DNA of 64,000 nucleotides from Pediococcus cellicola. GTDB taxonomy: Bacteria > Bacillota > Bacilli > Lactobacillales > Lactobacillaceae. This document shows, piece by piece, positions 10,430-21,088 of this stretch; the first letter of the stretch is position 1, and each line of letters begins with the position of its first letter. Made by a program: the position numbers and the translations under genes. The notes under the pieces were generated by a model. It ran no database searches and was not told the DNA's origin. It was given only the letters and a program-made list of their open reading frames with translations. The stretch covers positions 62,001 to 126,000 of the forward strand of contig NZ_JQBR01000001.1 in the NCBI RefSeq assembly GCF_001438655.1. The letters run 5' to 3'.

Positions 10430-13400
10430 TTGAGTTTAGATAGCAAAGAGCAATTTCAAAAACTTCTCGAACAAATTGACTATCCTAATCGTGATGAGCC
10501 ATACTTTCACTCGGCTGAAATCAAAAGTGTGGTTGTTCATCGTCAATCAAAAGAATGGACGTTTTCGTTTCGGTTTGAACAGCCATTACCATTTGATGTC
10601 TTTCAACAATTTTCCAATCACTTGTTAATTGCTTTCAAATCAATTGCAAAAATTACTTTTCAAATTGAAACGAATGCGTCAGAGATTGATATTAGCCTAA
10701 TTGATGCTTATTGGGAATGGATCGTGAGACATAGTCATATTTCTTCACCATTGACTCAAGAGTTATGTGGGCATCATGTCCCGGTGATTAATGATGGACG
10801 AGTAATTTTCGCAGCAGAAAATGAAATTGTTCAAAACTTTTTAACCACGACCGCTTTGGGGCCAATCGAAGCAACGTACCAGCAGTATGGATTTCCTGCG
10901 TTTTCAATTCACACTATTGTTGATGCTTCAAATTCACAAAGCATGATTGAAGCCTTAAAGGCAAAAAAGGCAAAAAGTGATGCCGAATTAGCTCAGAAAG
11001 CTTCTGCAGCAATTTTGAAACAAGATGAAAAACGACAGAAGAAGCAAGTAGCAGGCGTTAATATTGATGGACCAGTCCGAATTGGGAAGCAGATTAATCC
11101 CGATGAAGATGTTACACGACTAGAACAAATTACACAGGAAGAGCGTTCGGTTGTCGTGGAAGGCTATATTTTTGATGTTGAGGTACGAACCTTACGCTCT
11201 AAACGACAATTGTTAATTTTTAAAATTACAGATTATAGTTCTTCGATCACTGTGAAGAAATTCTCACGAAATGATTCAGAGGAACAACTCTTCTCAACTG
11301 TTCAAAAGGGACTGTGGGTCAAAGTTCGGGGCAGTGTGCAAGAGGATACATTTATGCGTGATCTCACCTTAAATGCCTATGATGTCATGGAAGTGAGTCA
11401 TCCAAGCCGACAAGATAGTGCACCGGCTGATCAAAAAAGAGTAGAACTGCATTTGCATACTAATATGAGTCAAATGGATGCCACCAATAATATTACAGAT
11501 TATGTGAAACAGGCTGCTAAATGGGGACAAAAGGCTATTGCAGTGACTGACCATTCTGGTTTGCAGGCTTTTCCTGAAGCATACGCGGCGGGAAAGAAAA
11601 ATGGTGTGAAAATTCTTTACGGTGTTGAAGCCAACTTGGTAGATGATGGTGTGCCAATTGGATACAATGACCAAAAGGTGCCACTAAAAGGTGCTACCTA
11701 TGTGGTATTTGATGTAGAAACAACTGGGCTTTCGGCCATCTATGACAAAGTTATCGAGTTGTCAGCTGTAAAAATGCGAGATGGTAACGTCCTTGACCAG
11801 TTTGAAGAGTTTATTGATCCTGGATTTCCATTGTCAGAAATGACTACCAATCTCACGAGTATTACAAATGAGATGGTTAGAGGATCAAAATCTGAAAAAG
11901 AAGTTTTTACACTTTTTCGTGAATTTTATGGTGATGCCATTATCGTTGGACATAATGTGACTTTTGATATTGGGTTTATGAATACGGGATATGCGCGTTA
12001 CGATATGCCACCGGTTAGCAACCCTATCATTGATACCCTAACTTTAGCACGATTTTTATACCCGACACTTAAAAGTTATCGTTTAAACACACTAGCTAAA
12101 AAGTTTAATGTGAATTTGGAACATCATCACCGGGCGATATATGATGCTGAATCGACAGGACATTTATGTCACTTATTTTTGAAAGATGCCGAAGATCGCT
12201 ATCATATTAAATATCATAATCAACTGAACGACCACATGACTGAAAATGACGCGTATAAACATGCACGACCGTCACATGCAGTTTTGCTTGCACAGACACA
12301 AGCCGGGTTGAAAAATTTGTTTCGTTTGGTTTCTCTTTCAAACGTTCAATATTTTTACCGGGTACCAAGAATTCCGAAGTCTGAGTTAAATCGACTTCGA
12401 AATGGCATTTTGGTCGGATCAGCTTGCAGTTCCGGTGAAGTCTTTACCGCTATGATGCAAAAGGGGAAAGAAGAGGCAAAACAAAAAGCAAAATTTTATG
12501 ATTATTTGGAAGTGATGGCCAAACCTGTTTACCAACCAGAAATTGAACAAGGGTTGATTCAGGATAATCGACATTTGGAAGAAATTCTTACCAATATTGT
12601 GAACCTTGGTGAGGAACTAAATAAACCTGTTGTGGCAACTGGGGATGTTCATTATTTGAATCCCGAAGATGCCATCTATCGGAAAATTTTGATCCATTCT
12701 CAAGGTGGTGCGAACCCACTTAATCGTTCTACGTTACCCGATGTGCATTTTCGAACGACTAATGAAATGTTAGACGACTTTGATTTTTTGGGGAAGCAGA
12801 AAGCGTTGGAAGTTGTGGTTAAAAATCCAGCAAAAATTGTCGATCAAGTCGAAGAAATAAAGCCAGTTAAAGATAAGCTGTATACGCCAAAGATGCCTGG
12901 GGCAAAACATCGCATTGAGCAGTTAACCATGGATAAGGCTCATGAATTGTATGGAGATCCATTGCCGCAAATCGTAAAGGAGCGGTTGGATAAAGAACTC
13001 AAAAGTATTATTGGTAATGGGTTTTCGGTAATTTATTTAATTGCGCAACGTTTGGTACACAAAAGTAATAAAGACGGCTATTTAGTAGGTTCACGTGGCT
13101 CCGTTGGGTCTAGTTTAGTGGCAACTATGTCTGGAATTACTGAAGTCAATCCTTTGCCGCCACATTATCGGTGTCCAAACTGTCAATACACTGAATTCTA
13201 TACCAAGGGTGAATATGGATCAGGATTTGATTTACCTGACAAACTTTGTCCTGAGTGCCATACACCACTTATTGGGGACGGTCAGGATATTCCTTTTGAA
13301 ACTTTCTTAGGTTTCAAAGGTGATAAGGTTCCCGATATCGATTTAAACTTTTCTGGAGATTATCAACCCATTGCGCATAATTATATGCAAGTGCTCTTTG

Positions 13401-14758
13401 GCAAGAAAAATGTTTTTCGTGCGGGGACGATCGGTACAGTCGCCGATAAAACGGCGTATGGATATGTCAAAGCTTATGAGCGAGATACTGGGAGCAATTT
13501 TAGAAATGCTGAAATTGATCGTTTAGCCAAGGGGGCCACAGGTGTGAAGCGCACAACTGGCCAACATCCGGCTGGTATCCTAATTGTTCCAGACTACATG
13601 GACATTTATGATTTTACGCCGATTCAATATCCGGCTGATGATCAGAGTGCGGCTTGGGAAACGACGCATTTTGATTTCCATTCCATTCATGACAATATTT
13701 TAAAAATGGATATTCTGGGTCATGATGATCCAACGATGATTCGTGCTTTGCAAGATTTATCTGGCATAGATCCTAAGACGATTCCGACGGATGATCCCGG
13801 AGTGATGAAGTTGTTTTCTGGTCCCGAAGTTTTGGGTGTTACGCCAGAGCAAATACAATCGAAAACGGGAACTTTTGGGGTGCCTGAATTTGGGACGCGA
13901 TTTGTTCGTGGTATGTTGGAGGAAACACATCCAACAACTTATGCTGAACTCCTACAAATTTCCGGTTTGTCACATGGAACCGATGTTTGGCTGGGGAATG
14001 CTGAAGAGTTGATAAAAGCTGGAACCGCAACTTTGAAGGATGTTATTGGTTGCCGTGATAATATCATGACCGATTTAATTCATTACGGTATGGATTCTCA
14101 GACGTCGTTCCAAATCATGGAAAGCGTGCGTCATGGTCGCGGAATTCCGGACGGTGACGAAGATAAGATGCGCCAGGCTAATGTACCCGATTGGTACATT
14201 GATTCCTGCGGAAAAATCAAATATATGTTTCCACGAGCACATGCTTCAGCTTACGTTTTAATGGCGCTCCGGATCGCTTATTTCAAAGTCTATTTTCCAA
14301 TTCTTTATTACAGTGCATATTTTAGTGTCCGCGCAGATGATTTTGACCTGGTTGCTATGGCTCATGGTAAAGAGGCAGTAAAAAATGCCATGAAAGCCAT
14401 TAATGATAAGGGCATGGATGCGTCCACAAAGGAGAAAAACTTATTAACGGTTTTAGAGTTGGCCAACGAAATGTTGGAGCGAGGTTATTCATTTAAGATG
14501 GTTGATGTCAATAAATCGGATGCTTCACAGTGGTTGATTGAAGGAAAATCATTATTGGCACCATTTAACGCTGTGCCTGGCTTAGGTTTGAATGTAGCCA
14601 AACAAATTGTGGCGGCCCGTGAAGACAAGCCGTTTCTTTCTAAAGAGGATCTTTCTAAGAGAGGAAAGGTATCTAAAACTTTAATTGATTTTATGACTGA
14701 AAATGGTGTCTTAGCGGATTTACCAGATGAAAATCAGTTGTCCTTGTTTGATATGTAA
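10430..14758 (+). CDS. polC: DNA polymerase III alpha subunit, PolC type
   Basis: The Gram-positive replicative polymerase, 1442 residues. Domains in order: N-terminal and OB-fold regions (to about 330), a PHP domain beginning near residue 337 ([10 protein letters not shown]), interrupted by a DEDD 3'-5' proofreading exonuclease (DVETTGLS at about 427), then the C-family polymerase. A zinc-binding CPNC...CPEC pair is followed by the catalytic [10 protein letters not shown] near residue 970, and a helix-hairpin-helix and tail follow. Start is TTG with AAGGGGAAGG nine bases upstream. Size matches Bacillus PolC. It is directly downstream of proS across a hairpin without a T-run. Confidence 0.97.
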   Translation: MSLDSKEQFQKLLEQIDYPNRDEPYFHSAEIKSVVVHRQSKEWTFSFRFEQPLPFDVFQQFSNHLLIAFKSIAKITFQIETNASEIDISLIDAYWEWIVRHSHISSPLTQELCGHHVPVINDGRVIFAAENEIVQNFLTTTALGPIEATYQQYGFPAFSIHTIVDASNSQSMIEALKAKKAKSDAELAQKASAAILKQDEKRQKKQVAGVNIDGPVRIGKQINPDEDVTRLEQITQEERSVVVEGYIFDVEVRTLRSKRQLLIFKITDYSSSITVKKFSRNDSEEQLFSTVQKGLWVKVRGSVQEDTFMRDLTLNAYDVMEVSHPSRQDSAPADQKRVELHLHTNMSQMDATNNITDYVKQAAKWGQKAIAVTDHSGLQAFPEAYAAGKKNGVKILYGVEANLVDDGVPIGYNDQKVPLKGATYVVFDVETTGLSAIYDKVIELSAVKMRDGNVLDQFEEFIDPGFPLSEMTTNLTSITNEMVRGSKSEKEVFTLFREFYGDAIIVGHNVTFDIGFMNTGYARYDMPPVSNPIIDTLTLARFLYPTLKSYRLNTLAKKFNVNLEHHHRAIYDAESTGHLCHLFLKDAEDRYHIKYHNQLNDHMTENDAYKHARPSHAVLLAQTQAGLKNLFRLVSLSNVQYFYRVPRIPKSELNRLRNGILVGSACSSGEVFTAMMQKGKEEAKQKAKFYDYLEVMAKPVYQPEIEQGLIQDNRHLEEILTNIVNLGEELNKPVVATGDVHYLNPEDAIYRKILIHSQGGANPLNRSTLPDVHFRTTNEMLDDFDFLGKQKALEVVVKNPAKIVDQVEEIKPVKDKLYTPKMPGAKHRIEQLTMDKAHELYGDPLPQIVKERLDKELKSIIGNGFSVIYLIAQRLVHKSNKDGYLVGSRGSVGSSLVATMSGITEVNPLPPHYRCPNCQYTEFYTKGEYGSGFDLPDKLCPECHTPLIGDGQDIPFETFLGFKGDKVPDIDLNFSGDYQPIAHNYMQVLFGKKNVFRAGTIGTVADKTAYGYVKAYERDTGSNFRNAEIDRLAKGATGVKRTTGQHPAGILIVPDYMDIYDFTPIQYPADDQSAAWETTHFDFHSIHDNILKMDILGHDDPTMIRALQDLSGIDPKTIPTDDPGVMKLFSGPEVLGVTPEQIQSKTGTFGVPEFGTRFVRGMLEETHPTTYAELLQISGLSHGTDVWLGNAEELIKAGTATLKDVIGCRDNIMTDLIHYGMDSQTSFQIMESVRHGRGIPDGDEDKMRQANVPDWYIDSCGKIKYMFPRAHASAYVLMALRIAYFKVYFPILYYSAYFSVRADDFDLVAMAHGKEAVKNAMKAINDKGMDASTKEKNLLTVLELANEMLERGYSFKMVDVNKSDASQWLIEGKSLLAPFNAVPGLGLNVAKQIVAAREDKPFLSKEDLSKRGKVSKTLIDFMTENGVLADLPDENQLSLFDM

Positions 14759-14763
14759 GTTAT

Positions 14764-14793
14764 TTGTACAGTATCCGCCAGATATGGTATACT
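14764..14793 (+). promoter_or_regulatory. Promoter for the nusA-infB operon
   Basis: TTGTAC (14764-14769) and TATACT (14788-14793) are 18 bases apart, and TGG directly before the -10 makes it an extended -10. Transcription would start near 14800, upstream of the hairpin at 14818-14845. Confidence 0.7.
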
Positions 14794-14817
14794 GTTATTG
14801 AATCTAAGTGCAGTAGA

Positions 14818-14845
14818 TGAGTGAGCAGAAATGCTCACTCTTTTT
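14818..14845 (+). terminator. Intrinsic terminator in the rimP leader (polC end or attenuator)
   Basis: GAGTGAGCA and TGCTCACTC form a perfect 9-bp stem capped by GAAA, followed by five T residues. It can end polC transcripts, but it also lies downstream of the promoter at 14764-14793, so it can attenuate the nusA operon. Confidence 0.85.
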
Positions 14846-14880
14846 CTTGACAATATTTGAAAATTATTGGAGGTTTCAGT

Positions 14881-15354
14881 TTGGCAAGTGTTGTAGAAAC
14901 AGTACAAAAGGAAGTAGAGCCCCTCATTGAAGCTCACCACTTTGAATTGGTAGATATTGAGTTTGTAAAAGAAGGCAAAAGTTGGTATCTTCGCGTATAC
15001 ATTGACAAACCTGGTGGGATTACAATTGAAGATTGTGCCATGGCTAGCGACCAGATTAGTGAAAAGCTGGATAGCTTGGAGCCAGACCCATTTCCACAGG
15101 CCTATTTTCTTGAAGTTTCTTCCCCTGGTGCTGAGCGACCAATTAAAACTTCAAATGACTGGGAAAAAGCCGTTGGGAAATACATTCATATCTCTTTGTA
15201 TGCCCCTATTGATGGTCAAAAAGTATTTGAAGGAACGCTAGAAGATTATTCAGGTTCGACAATTTCATTATCATATATGGATAAAACCAGAAAAATCAAT
15301 CAACAATTTGAGCTAAAACAAATTGGATTTGCGCGCTTCGCAATTAAATTTTAA
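14881..15354 (+). CDS. rimP: Ribosome maturation factor RimP
   Basis: Small-subunit assembly factor of 157 residues that acts early in 30S maturation. Recognisable segments are LVDIEFVKEGKSWYLRVYID in the N-terminal domain and LEVSSPGAERPI, the family hallmark. Start is the TTG at 14881: TTGGAGG ends 7 bases upstream and MASVVETVQKEVEP matches family N-termini; a further upstream ATG would lie before the SD. First gene of rimP-nusA-rnpM-ylxQ-infB-rbfA, the conserved transcription-translation operon. Confidence 0.95.
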   Translation: MASVVETVQKEVEPLIEAHHFELVDIEFVKEGKSWYLRVYIDKPGGITIEDCAMASDQISEKLDSLEPDPFPQAYFLEVSSPGAERPIKTSNDWEKAVGKYIHISLYAPIDGQKVFEGTLEDYSGSTISLSYMDKTRKINQQFELKQIGFARFAIKF

Positions 15355-15371
15355 AAGGAGAATTTGAAAAA

Positions 15372-16490
15372 ATGAGCAAAGAAATGATTAGTGCCCTGAA
15401 TACTTTAGAAGAGGAAAAGGGGATTAAAAAAGAAGTTGTAATTGATGCTTTAGAGGCTGCTTTAGTTTCAGCATACAAGCGTAATTATGGCCAAGCTCAG
15501 AACGTTGACGTTGAGTTTAACGAGAAAAAGGGAGACATCCACGTTTATGCTGTTAAAGAAGTGGTGGATGAAGTCCTTGATGATCAACAACAGGTGAGCC
15601 TATCTGAAGCTTTGTCAATTAACAAAGCTTATGAATTAGGTGATCATATTAAATTTGAAGTGACTCCTAAGAACTTTGGACGTATTGCTGCCCAAACAGC
15701 TAAACAAGTTATTTTGCAGCGTGTTCGTGAAGCAGAACGCGAAATTATTTACAACAAGTATAGCGAATATGAAAATGAAATTGTGACAGGTGAAGTGGCA
15801 CGTCGAGATAATCGTTTTGTTTATGTCGACCTTGGTGGCGTTGAAGCTGTAATGTCTAAGCAAGACCAGATTCCGACTGAACAATATGAACCACATGACC
15901 ATATTAAAGTTTATGTTACCAAAGTTGAGAATAGTGGTAAGGGCGCTCAGGTCTTTGTGAGTCGTAGCACACCAGATTTATTGAAACGTTTGTTTGAACA
16001 AGAAGTGCCAGAAATATTTGATGGGACAGTTGAAATTGTTTCAGTTGCTCGTGAGGCCGGTGATCGTGCAAAAGTGGCGGTCCGTTCTAATGATCCTGAT
16101 ATTGATGCCGTTGGAACCTGTGTGGGTCCCCGTGGTCAACGGGTTCAAACAATTGTGAATGAGCTTAATGGCGAGAATATGGATATTGTAGAGTGGGATG
16201 AAGATCCTGCTAAATACATTTCCAATGCCTTAAATCCTGCTGAAGTAGTTGATGTACTTTTTGATGAAGAAAATGAACGCACTTGCATTGTGATCGTTCC
16301 AGATTACCAGCTCTCGTTAGCAATTGGAAAACGTGGGCAAAATGCACGTTTGGCAGCAAAGCTAACGGGTTACAAAATTGATATAAAATCTGAAACGGAT
16401 GCTAAAGATCTTGTTGAAGAACCAGATGACATGGAAATTAATGAATCTGATGATTCAGCAGATACCACTGATACAGATATAGAAGACTAA
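15372..16490 (+). CDS. nusA: Transcription termination/antitermination factor NusA
   Basis: RNA polymerase-associated factor of 372 residues affecting pausing, termination and antitermination. The N-terminal RNAP-binding domain is followed by an S1 domain (about 135-200, VTGEVARRDNRFVYVDLGGV) and two KH domains with VGPRGQRVQ and IGKRGQNARLAAKL. The C-terminal tail of about 25 residues is strongly acidic and rich in Asp, Ser and Thr. Size and lack of E. coli-type C-terminal repeats fit Firmicutes. Good SD (AAAGGAG). Because it lies behind a leader terminator, NusA may influence its own operon, which is inference. Confidence 0.96.
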   Translation: MSKEMISALNTLEEEKGIKKEVVIDALEAALVSAYKRNYGQAQNVDVEFNEKKGDIHVYAVKEVVDEVLDDQQQVSLSEALSINKAYELGDHIKFEVTPKNFGRIAAQTAKQVILQRVREAEREIIYNKYSEYENEIVTGEVARRDNRFVYVDLGGVEAVMSKQDQIPTEQYEPHDHIKVYVTKVENSGKGAQVFVSRSTPDLLKRLFEQEVPEIFDGTVEIVSVAREAGDRAKVAVRSNDPDIDAVGTCVGPRGQRVQTIVNELNGENMDIVEWDEDPAKYISNALNPAEVVDVLFDEENERTCIVIVPDYQLSLAIGKRGQNARLAAKLTGYKIDIKSETDAKDLVEEPDDMEINESDDSADTTDTDIED

Positions 16491-16518
16491 CGTACAGGTT
16501 TAGTCAGGAGGTTCTAAC

Positions 16519-16815
16519 ATGAAAAAAAGAAAAATTCCGTTGCGTAAAGATATCGTGACGGGTGAAATGTTTCCGAAACGAGAGCTTGTTCGCGTTGTCA
16601 AGAACAAACAAGATGAAGTCTCGTTAGATCCAACGGGAAAGAAGCCAGGTCGAGGCGCTTATATTGAACTTGATGTCAAAATAGCAAAGCGAGCAAAAGA
16701 AGAGCGGACTTTTGATAAGGCTTTTAAGATTAAAATTGATGATGACTTTTATGATGAATTGATCGCATATGTTGACCATCAACAAGCCCGAAAGGAATTG
16801 TTCAAAAATGAATGA
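16519..16815 (+). CDS. rnpM: RNase P modulator RnpM (YlxR family)
   Basis: YlxR-family RNA-binding protein, 98 residues. In Bacillus this protein binds RNase P RNA and modulates its activity, hence the name RnpM. Visible family features are PLRKDIVTGEMFPKREL and the KKPGRGAYIE motif. It sits between nusA and ylxQ in the standard operon and overlaps ylxQ by 8 nt. SD (AGGAGG) is well spaced. Family assignment is firm; the functional name rests on work in Bacillus. Confidence 0.9.
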   Translation: MKKRKIPLRKDIVTGEMFPKRELVRVVKNKQDEVSLDPTGKKPGRGAYIELDVKIAKRAKEERTFDKAFKIKIDDDFYDELIAYVDHQQARKELFKNE

Positions 16816-17122
16816 TAGGCAAAAGTTTTCGAACTTGTTAGGCCTTGCTCGAAAAGCTGGAAAATTAATAACTGGGGAGCAACAAGTGTTACAATCAATT
16901 CGAAGCCAAAAAGCAAAACTGGTTGTTATAAGCACTGATTTAGGAATGGCAACCCAGAAAAAAATTTCAGATAAAAGTGAAACTTATCAAGTTCCTTTGC
17001 TATCATTTATGGATCGACTTGTACTTAGTCAAGCAATTGGACAACCAAGAGCGGTCGTTGCAATTGAAGATCAAGGATTTGCAAAAGCTTTATTAAAGTT
17101 AAATATTGAAGAAGGAGCGTGA
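16808..17122 (+). CDS. ylxQ: L7Ae-family RNA-binding protein YlxQ
   Basis: Small protein of 104 residues of the L7Ae/L30e/S12e fold, predicted to bind kink-turn RNA. The typical start [17 protein letters not shown] is visible. The ATG at 16808 is chosen: it gives [18 protein letters not shown] as in relatives, overlaps rnpM by 8 nt and has AAAGGAA about 10 bases upstream inside rnpM. Longer in-frame starts lie deep in rnpM. It is embedded in the nusA-infB operon; its precise RNA target is not evident from sequence. Confidence 0.88.
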   Translation: MNDRQKFSNLLGLARKAGKLITGEQQVLQSIRSQKAKLVVISTDLGMATQKKISDKSETYQVPLLSFMDRLVLSQAIGQPRAVVAIEDQGFAKALLKLNIEEGA

Positions 17123-17126
17123 AGAT

Positions 17127-19655
17127 ATGGGGAAAAAACGCATATACGAATTAGCTAAGGAAATTAATGTTTCTAGTAAGGATATTATTGCCAAAGCTAA
17201 AGAGGCGGGTTTTGACGTAAAAAATCACATGTCCACCCTTGGTGAAAATGAGGAACGTCAAATTCGACATTCATTCGCTACTAAAAATAATTCCAAAAAT
17301 GAATCACCTAACAAGCGACCAGCTATGTATCGTTCAGCAAAAACTGGCAAAACAGTTGTTGAACGTTCTGAGGTGAAAAAACAGGAGAACAGTTTGCAGC
17401 AAAATACAACTAATAAACAGGGAATTCAATCTAACCATACAGAGCACAACAAACGACCAGCTGCTCAAAACCGCAACCAAACTAACCGATCCAATTCTAC
17501 GTCGCAAAAACCACAGCGACAGAATAGTTCTGCAAGCAGCACTCGAAATAATTCAAATCATTCGAGTCAAAACAGGGCAGGTGGGCAAGCAGGACGTACC
17601 AGTTCGCAAACAAGAAGTTCACAAAATGGACAACCACAAAGAACTAACAATAACAGTACTGCTCGTACTACAAACAAGAGTCGTACCAATTCTAATTCAA
17701 ATCGTCCAGGGAATAATTCACAGAATACTTCAAATAGTCGGGATAACCGTCGTAATAATTCTCAAGGTAATCGAAATTCAAATTCTGGAAGAAATCGATT
17801 TAATAATAACCGAAATCGTTACAAGAAGACTAAAAAGAATGGCCGATTACGTCAAGTTGAAAATAAACCAGCACCAACTAGAAAAAATAAGCCATTGCCA
17901 TCAGTATTTGAATATACAGAAGGCACAAATGTGGCTGAAATTGCTAAAAAGATCCATCGCGAACCAGCGGAAATTATTAAGAAATTATTCATGTTAGGCG
18001 TAATGGTTAACCAAAATCAGTCGTTGGATAAGGACACGATTGAAATTTTGGCAGCTGATTACGGTATTAAAGCTGAAGAAAAACAAGAAGTAAATGTTTC
18101 TGATATTGATAAAATGTTTGAAGCAGAAGAAGCAAATACAGATCATCTTGAAAGTCGTCCACCCGTTGTGACTATTATGGGACATGTTGATCATGGTAAG
18201 ACCACTTTACTAGATAAATTGCGTCACAGTCATATTACAGCTGGAGAAGCTGGTGGGATTACCCAGGCAATTGGTGCTTACCAATTAAAGCATGATGGTA
18301 AATTAATTACATTCTTGGATACACCAGGGCATGCTGCATTTACAGAAATGCGAGCTCGTGGTGCTGATATTACTGATATTACAATTTTAGTTGTAGCTGC
18401 TGATGATGGGGTGATGCCTCAGACTGTCGAAGCTATTAATCATGCTAAGGCTGCTAATGTACCAATTATTGTTGCAGTTAATAAAATTGATAAACCAGGC
18501 GCTAACCCTAACCATGTCATGGAACAATTGACCGAATATGGTCTTATTCCTGAAGACTGGGGTGGTGATACCATCTTTGTTGAAATCTCAGCTAAATTTG
18601 GCAAGAACTTGGATGAACTTTTAGATATGATTTTACTTCAATCAGAAGTCATGGAATTAAAGGCAAATCCAAAGCAAAATGGTGCCGGCTCCGTAATTGA
18701 AGCACGCTTGGACCCAGGTAAGGGATCAATTGCCACTGTGCTAGTTCAACAAGGAACAATGCATATAGGTGATCCAATCGTTGTGGGAAGCACGTTTGGT
18801 CGTGTGCGGACAATGACTAATGAATTGGGTCGTCGGGTTAAAGAAGCTACCCCTTCAACACCTGTTGAAATTACTGGCTTGAATGATGTCCCAGAAGCTG
18901 GTGATCGCTTTGTGATTTTTGATGACGAGAAATCTGCTCGTGCGGCTGGTGAAGAACGTGCTAAAGAAGCTTTGATGGAAGAGCGCCGTTCTAACAATCA
19001 TGTCACTTTAGATAACCTATTTGATTCTCTTAAAGAGGGTGAAATGAAGGAAGTTGACATCATTATTAAGGCAGATGTTCAAGGGTCTGTTGAAGCCTTA
19101 GCCGGCAGTCTAAAGAAAATTGATGTGAAGGGTGTACGTGTCAATATCATCCATACAGCGGTTGGTGCAATAAATGAAAGCGATGTGGCTTTGGCCGAAG
19201 CAAGTAATGCCATCATTATTGGATTCAATGTTCGTCCAACTAATCAAGCTAAGCAATTAGCAGACTCATCTGATGTGGATATTCGTTTACATCGAGTTAT
19301 CTACAATGCCATTGATGAAGTAGAATCGGCTATGAAGGGAATGCTTGAACCTACCTATAAAGAAGAAATTACAGGTCAGGTTGAAGTTCGCCAAATTTAC
19401 AAGGTTTCTCACGTAGGAACTGTTGTTGGTGGTTATGTCACCGAAGGCTATATTCAAAAAGATAGTGGTGTTCGTTTAATTCGTGATGGTGTTGTCATTT
19501 ATGAAGGTAAACTTGCTAGTTTGAAACGCTTTAAAGATGATGTTAAACAGGTTAAACAAGGTTACGAATTAGGGTTAACTATTGATGGCTACAATGATAT
19601 TAAAGTTAATGATGTTATCGAAGGTTACATCATGAAAGAAGTTCCTGTAGAATAA
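17127..19655 (+). CDS. infB: Translation initiation factor IF-2
   Basis: GTPase that brings initiator tRNA to the 30S subunit, about 842 residues. After an N-terminal IF2N helix domain comes a long low-complexity linker (roughly residues 60-250) rich in Asn, Ser, Arg, Gln and Thr. A second IF2N domain follows, then the G domain with GHVDHGKTT near residue 352, DTPGHAAF and NKIDKPG, and then domains II, III and the C-terminal fMet-tRNA-binding domain. ATG 17127 is chosen over an ATG-less upstream extension because GAAGGAG lies about 10 bases before it. The linker is unusually Asn-rich and probably disordered. Confidence 0.96.
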   Translation: MGKKRIYELAKEINVSSKDIIAKAKEAGFDVKNHMSTLGENEERQIRHSFATKNNSKNESPNKRPAMYRSAKTGKTVVERSEVKKQENSLQQNTTNKQGIQSNHTEHNKRPAAQNRNQTNRSNSTSQKPQRQNSSASSTRNNSNHSSQNRAGGQAGRTSSQTRSSQNGQPQRTNNNSTARTTNKSRTNSNSNRPGNNSQNTSNSRDNRRNNSQGNRNSNSGRNRFNNNRNRYKKTKKNGRLRQVENKPAPTRKNKPLPSVFEYTEGTNVAEIAKKIHREPAEIIKKLFMLGVMVNQNQSLDKDTIEILAADYGIKAEEKQEVNVSDIDKMFEAEEANTDHLESRPPVVTIMGHVDHGKTTLLDKLRHSHITAGEAGGITQAIGAYQLKHDGKLITFLDTPGHAAFTEMRARGADITDITILVVAADDGVMPQTVEAINHAKAANVPIIVAVNKIDKPGANPNHVMEQLTEYGLIPEDWGGDTIFVEISAKFGKNLDELLDMILLQSEVMELKANPKQNGAGSVIEARLDPGKGSIATVLVQQGTMHIGDPIVVGSTFGRVRTMTNELGRRVKEATPSTPVEITGLNDVPEAGDRFVIFDDEKSARAAGEERAKEALMEERRSNNHVTLDNLFDSLKEGEMKEVDIIIKADVQGSVEALAGSLKKIDVKGVRVNIIHTAVGAINESDVALAEASNAIIIGFNVRPTNQAKQLADSSDVDIRLHRVIYNAIDEVESAMKGMLEPTYKEEITGQVEVRQIYKVSHVGTVVGGYVTEGYIQKDSGVRLIRDGVVIYEGKLASLKRFKDDVKQVKQGYELGLTIDGYNDIKVNDVIEGYIMKEVPVE

Positions 19656-19669
19656 CAAGGAGGATCATT

Positions 19670-20023
19670 ATGGCAAGATTATATCGAGCTGATCGACTTG
19701 GTCAGGAAATTGAAAAAGAAATTAGCGATATCATTCGTAAAAGAGTACGTGATCCTCGTGTTCAAGGAATTACTATTACTGGTGTTAACGTGACAGGCGA
19801 TTTGCAGCAAGCGACTGTTTATTACAGTATCCTGTCTGACAAAGCTTCTGACGGTGAAAAAGTTGCGACTGGATTGAAAAAAGCCAAGGGCCTAATTAGA
19901 AGTGAATTAGGTTCAAGACTATCAATTTATAAAACACCAGATCTAATCTTTGAACGTGACGCTTCCGTACAATACGGTGATCGAATTGACCAATTAATCA
20001 ATAAGCTCAATTCAAAAGATTAA
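19670..20023 (+). CDS. rbfA: Ribosome-binding factor A
   Basis: Single KH-like domain protein, 117 residues, needed for late 30S maturation and cold adaptation. Typical features are RADRLGQEIEKEISDIIRK at the N-terminus, RVRDPRV and the ATVYYSILSD strand. SD AAGGAGG lies 7 bases upstream. It is the last gene of the nusA operon and is followed by a strong terminator, so truB has separate transcription here, whereas in many Firmicutes it is co-transcribed. Confidence 0.95.
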   Translation: MARLYRADRLGQEIEKEISDIIRKRVRDPRVQGITITGVNVTGDLQQATVYYSILSDKASDGEKVATGLKKAKGLIRSELGSRLSIYKTPDLIFERDASVQYGDRIDQLINKLNSKD

Positions 20024-20051
20024 GTTTTATTTCATTAATTACGAATTACGC

Positions 20052-20091
20052 AAAAAGAATGATCTGTTTTCTTACGGATCATTCTTTTTTT
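20052..20091 (+). terminator. Terminator of the nusA-infB-rbfA operon
   Basis: AAAGAATGATC pairs with GATCATTCTTT around a short loop and is followed by a long T-run. Strong. Confidence 0.9.
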
Positions 20092-20122
20092 GTTTCTGGA
20101 TTTTATAGATTATCGAGAGCTA

Positions 20123-20131
20123 TGCTATAAT
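20123..20131 (+). promoter_or_regulatory. Extended -10 promoter for truB-ribF
   Basis: TGCTATAAT (TG-N-TATAAT, perfect -10) lies about 30 bases before truB. The -35 hexamer 17 bases upstream (TTATAG) is weak. Confidence 0.65.
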
Positions 20132-20161
20132 TTAAAACAGTAAAAAATTGGAGGTTGTTTT

Positions 20162-21079
20162 ATGGACGGAATCATTCCTTTGTATAAACCGAAGGGCATG
20201 ACAAGCTTTGATTGTGTTGCAAAAATTCGACATATTTTGCACCAAAAAAAAGTTGGTCATAGTGGTACGCTAGATCCTAATGTAGATGGTGTTTTACCAA
20301 TTTGTGTTGGGAAAGCAACAAAAGTGGTCAATTATTTGATGAATTCAGGAAAAGTCTATGAAGGATCTGTCACTTTAGGTTTTTCCACGACAACTGAAGA
20401 TTTGGATGGCGAAGTTATTGACGAAAAAAACTTAGATAAGCCTTTTCGGGAATGTGAGATTGATAATGCCATGGAACAATTAACAGGTGAAATTACACAA
20501 ATCCCACCTATTTATTCGGCTGTTAAAGTAAATGGCAAAAAGCTTTACGAATATGCAAGACAAGGTATTGAAGTTAAACGACCTGAACGTAAAGTTACTA
20601 TTTATACTTTTGAACGAACCGGACAGGGCACCTTTGATAGTAAGAAAGGAACCCAAACGATTCCTTTTCGAGTGCAGTGCAGTAAAGGTACTTATATACG
20701 AACGCTAGCGGTCTCCCTTGGAAAGATACTAGGTGTGCCTGGTGTGATGTCACAATTAACTCGAATAAGTAGTGGCGGCTTTAAATTATCAGAAACAGTG
20801 ACGTTTGAGCAATTGAATCAAGCAGTGATGACGCAAACGCTGTCTACACTTGTGCGACCAATTGATTTTGCGTTAAAAGACTATCCTCATTTTGCACTAT
20901 CTGAAGATCTTTGGATGAGGGTTCAGAATGGTGCAATTTTAAAGCGGAGTAATTTTGATCAACCAAAACAAGCCACTTCAATCTTAGCGCTGACTTATCA
21001 CGATCGTGTTCAAGCTTTGTATCAATATGATTCAAAACGGGCGGCCTACCGCCCGTTAACGATGTTAATTACTGGTTAG
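20162..21079 (+). CDS. truB: tRNA pseudouridine(55) synthase
   Basis: Makes pseudouridine 55 in the T-loop of tRNAs; 305 residues. The catalytic motif HSGTLDPNVDGVLP is present with the nucleophile Asp at residue 38, and the N-terminal GIIPLYKPKGMTS is a typical TruB start. The thumb loop IPPIYSAVKVNGKKLYEYAR is recognisable. Strong SD (TTGGAGG). It lies 9 bases ahead of ribF, the standard truB-ribF pair, driven here by its own promoter after the rbfA terminator. Confidence 0.95.
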   Translation: MDGIIPLYKPKGMTSFDCVAKIRHILHQKKVGHSGTLDPNVDGVLPICVGKATKVVNYLMNSGKVYEGSVTLGFSTTTEDLDGEVIDEKNLDKPFRECEIDNAMEQLTGEITQIPPIYSAVKVNGKKLYEYARQGIEVKRPERKVTIYTFERTGQGTFDSKKGTQTIPFRVQCSKGTYIRTLAVSLGKILGVPGVMSQLTRISSGGFKLSETVTFEQLNQAVMTQTLSTLVRPIDFALKDYPHFALSEDLWMRVQNGAILKRSNFDQPKQATSILALTYHDRVQALYQYDSKRAAYRPLTMLITG

Positions 21080-21088
21080 GAGGGTATC

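Noticed and set aside
14847-14852. Perfect TTGACA upstream of rimP
   Set aside because: No -10 hexamer lies 15-19 bases downstream; that position is the rimP SD.
17307-17880. Asn/Ser/Arg-rich tract as a separate repeat element
   Set aside because: It is the low-complexity linker of IF-2, in frame between two IF2N domains, with no regular DNA repeat unit.
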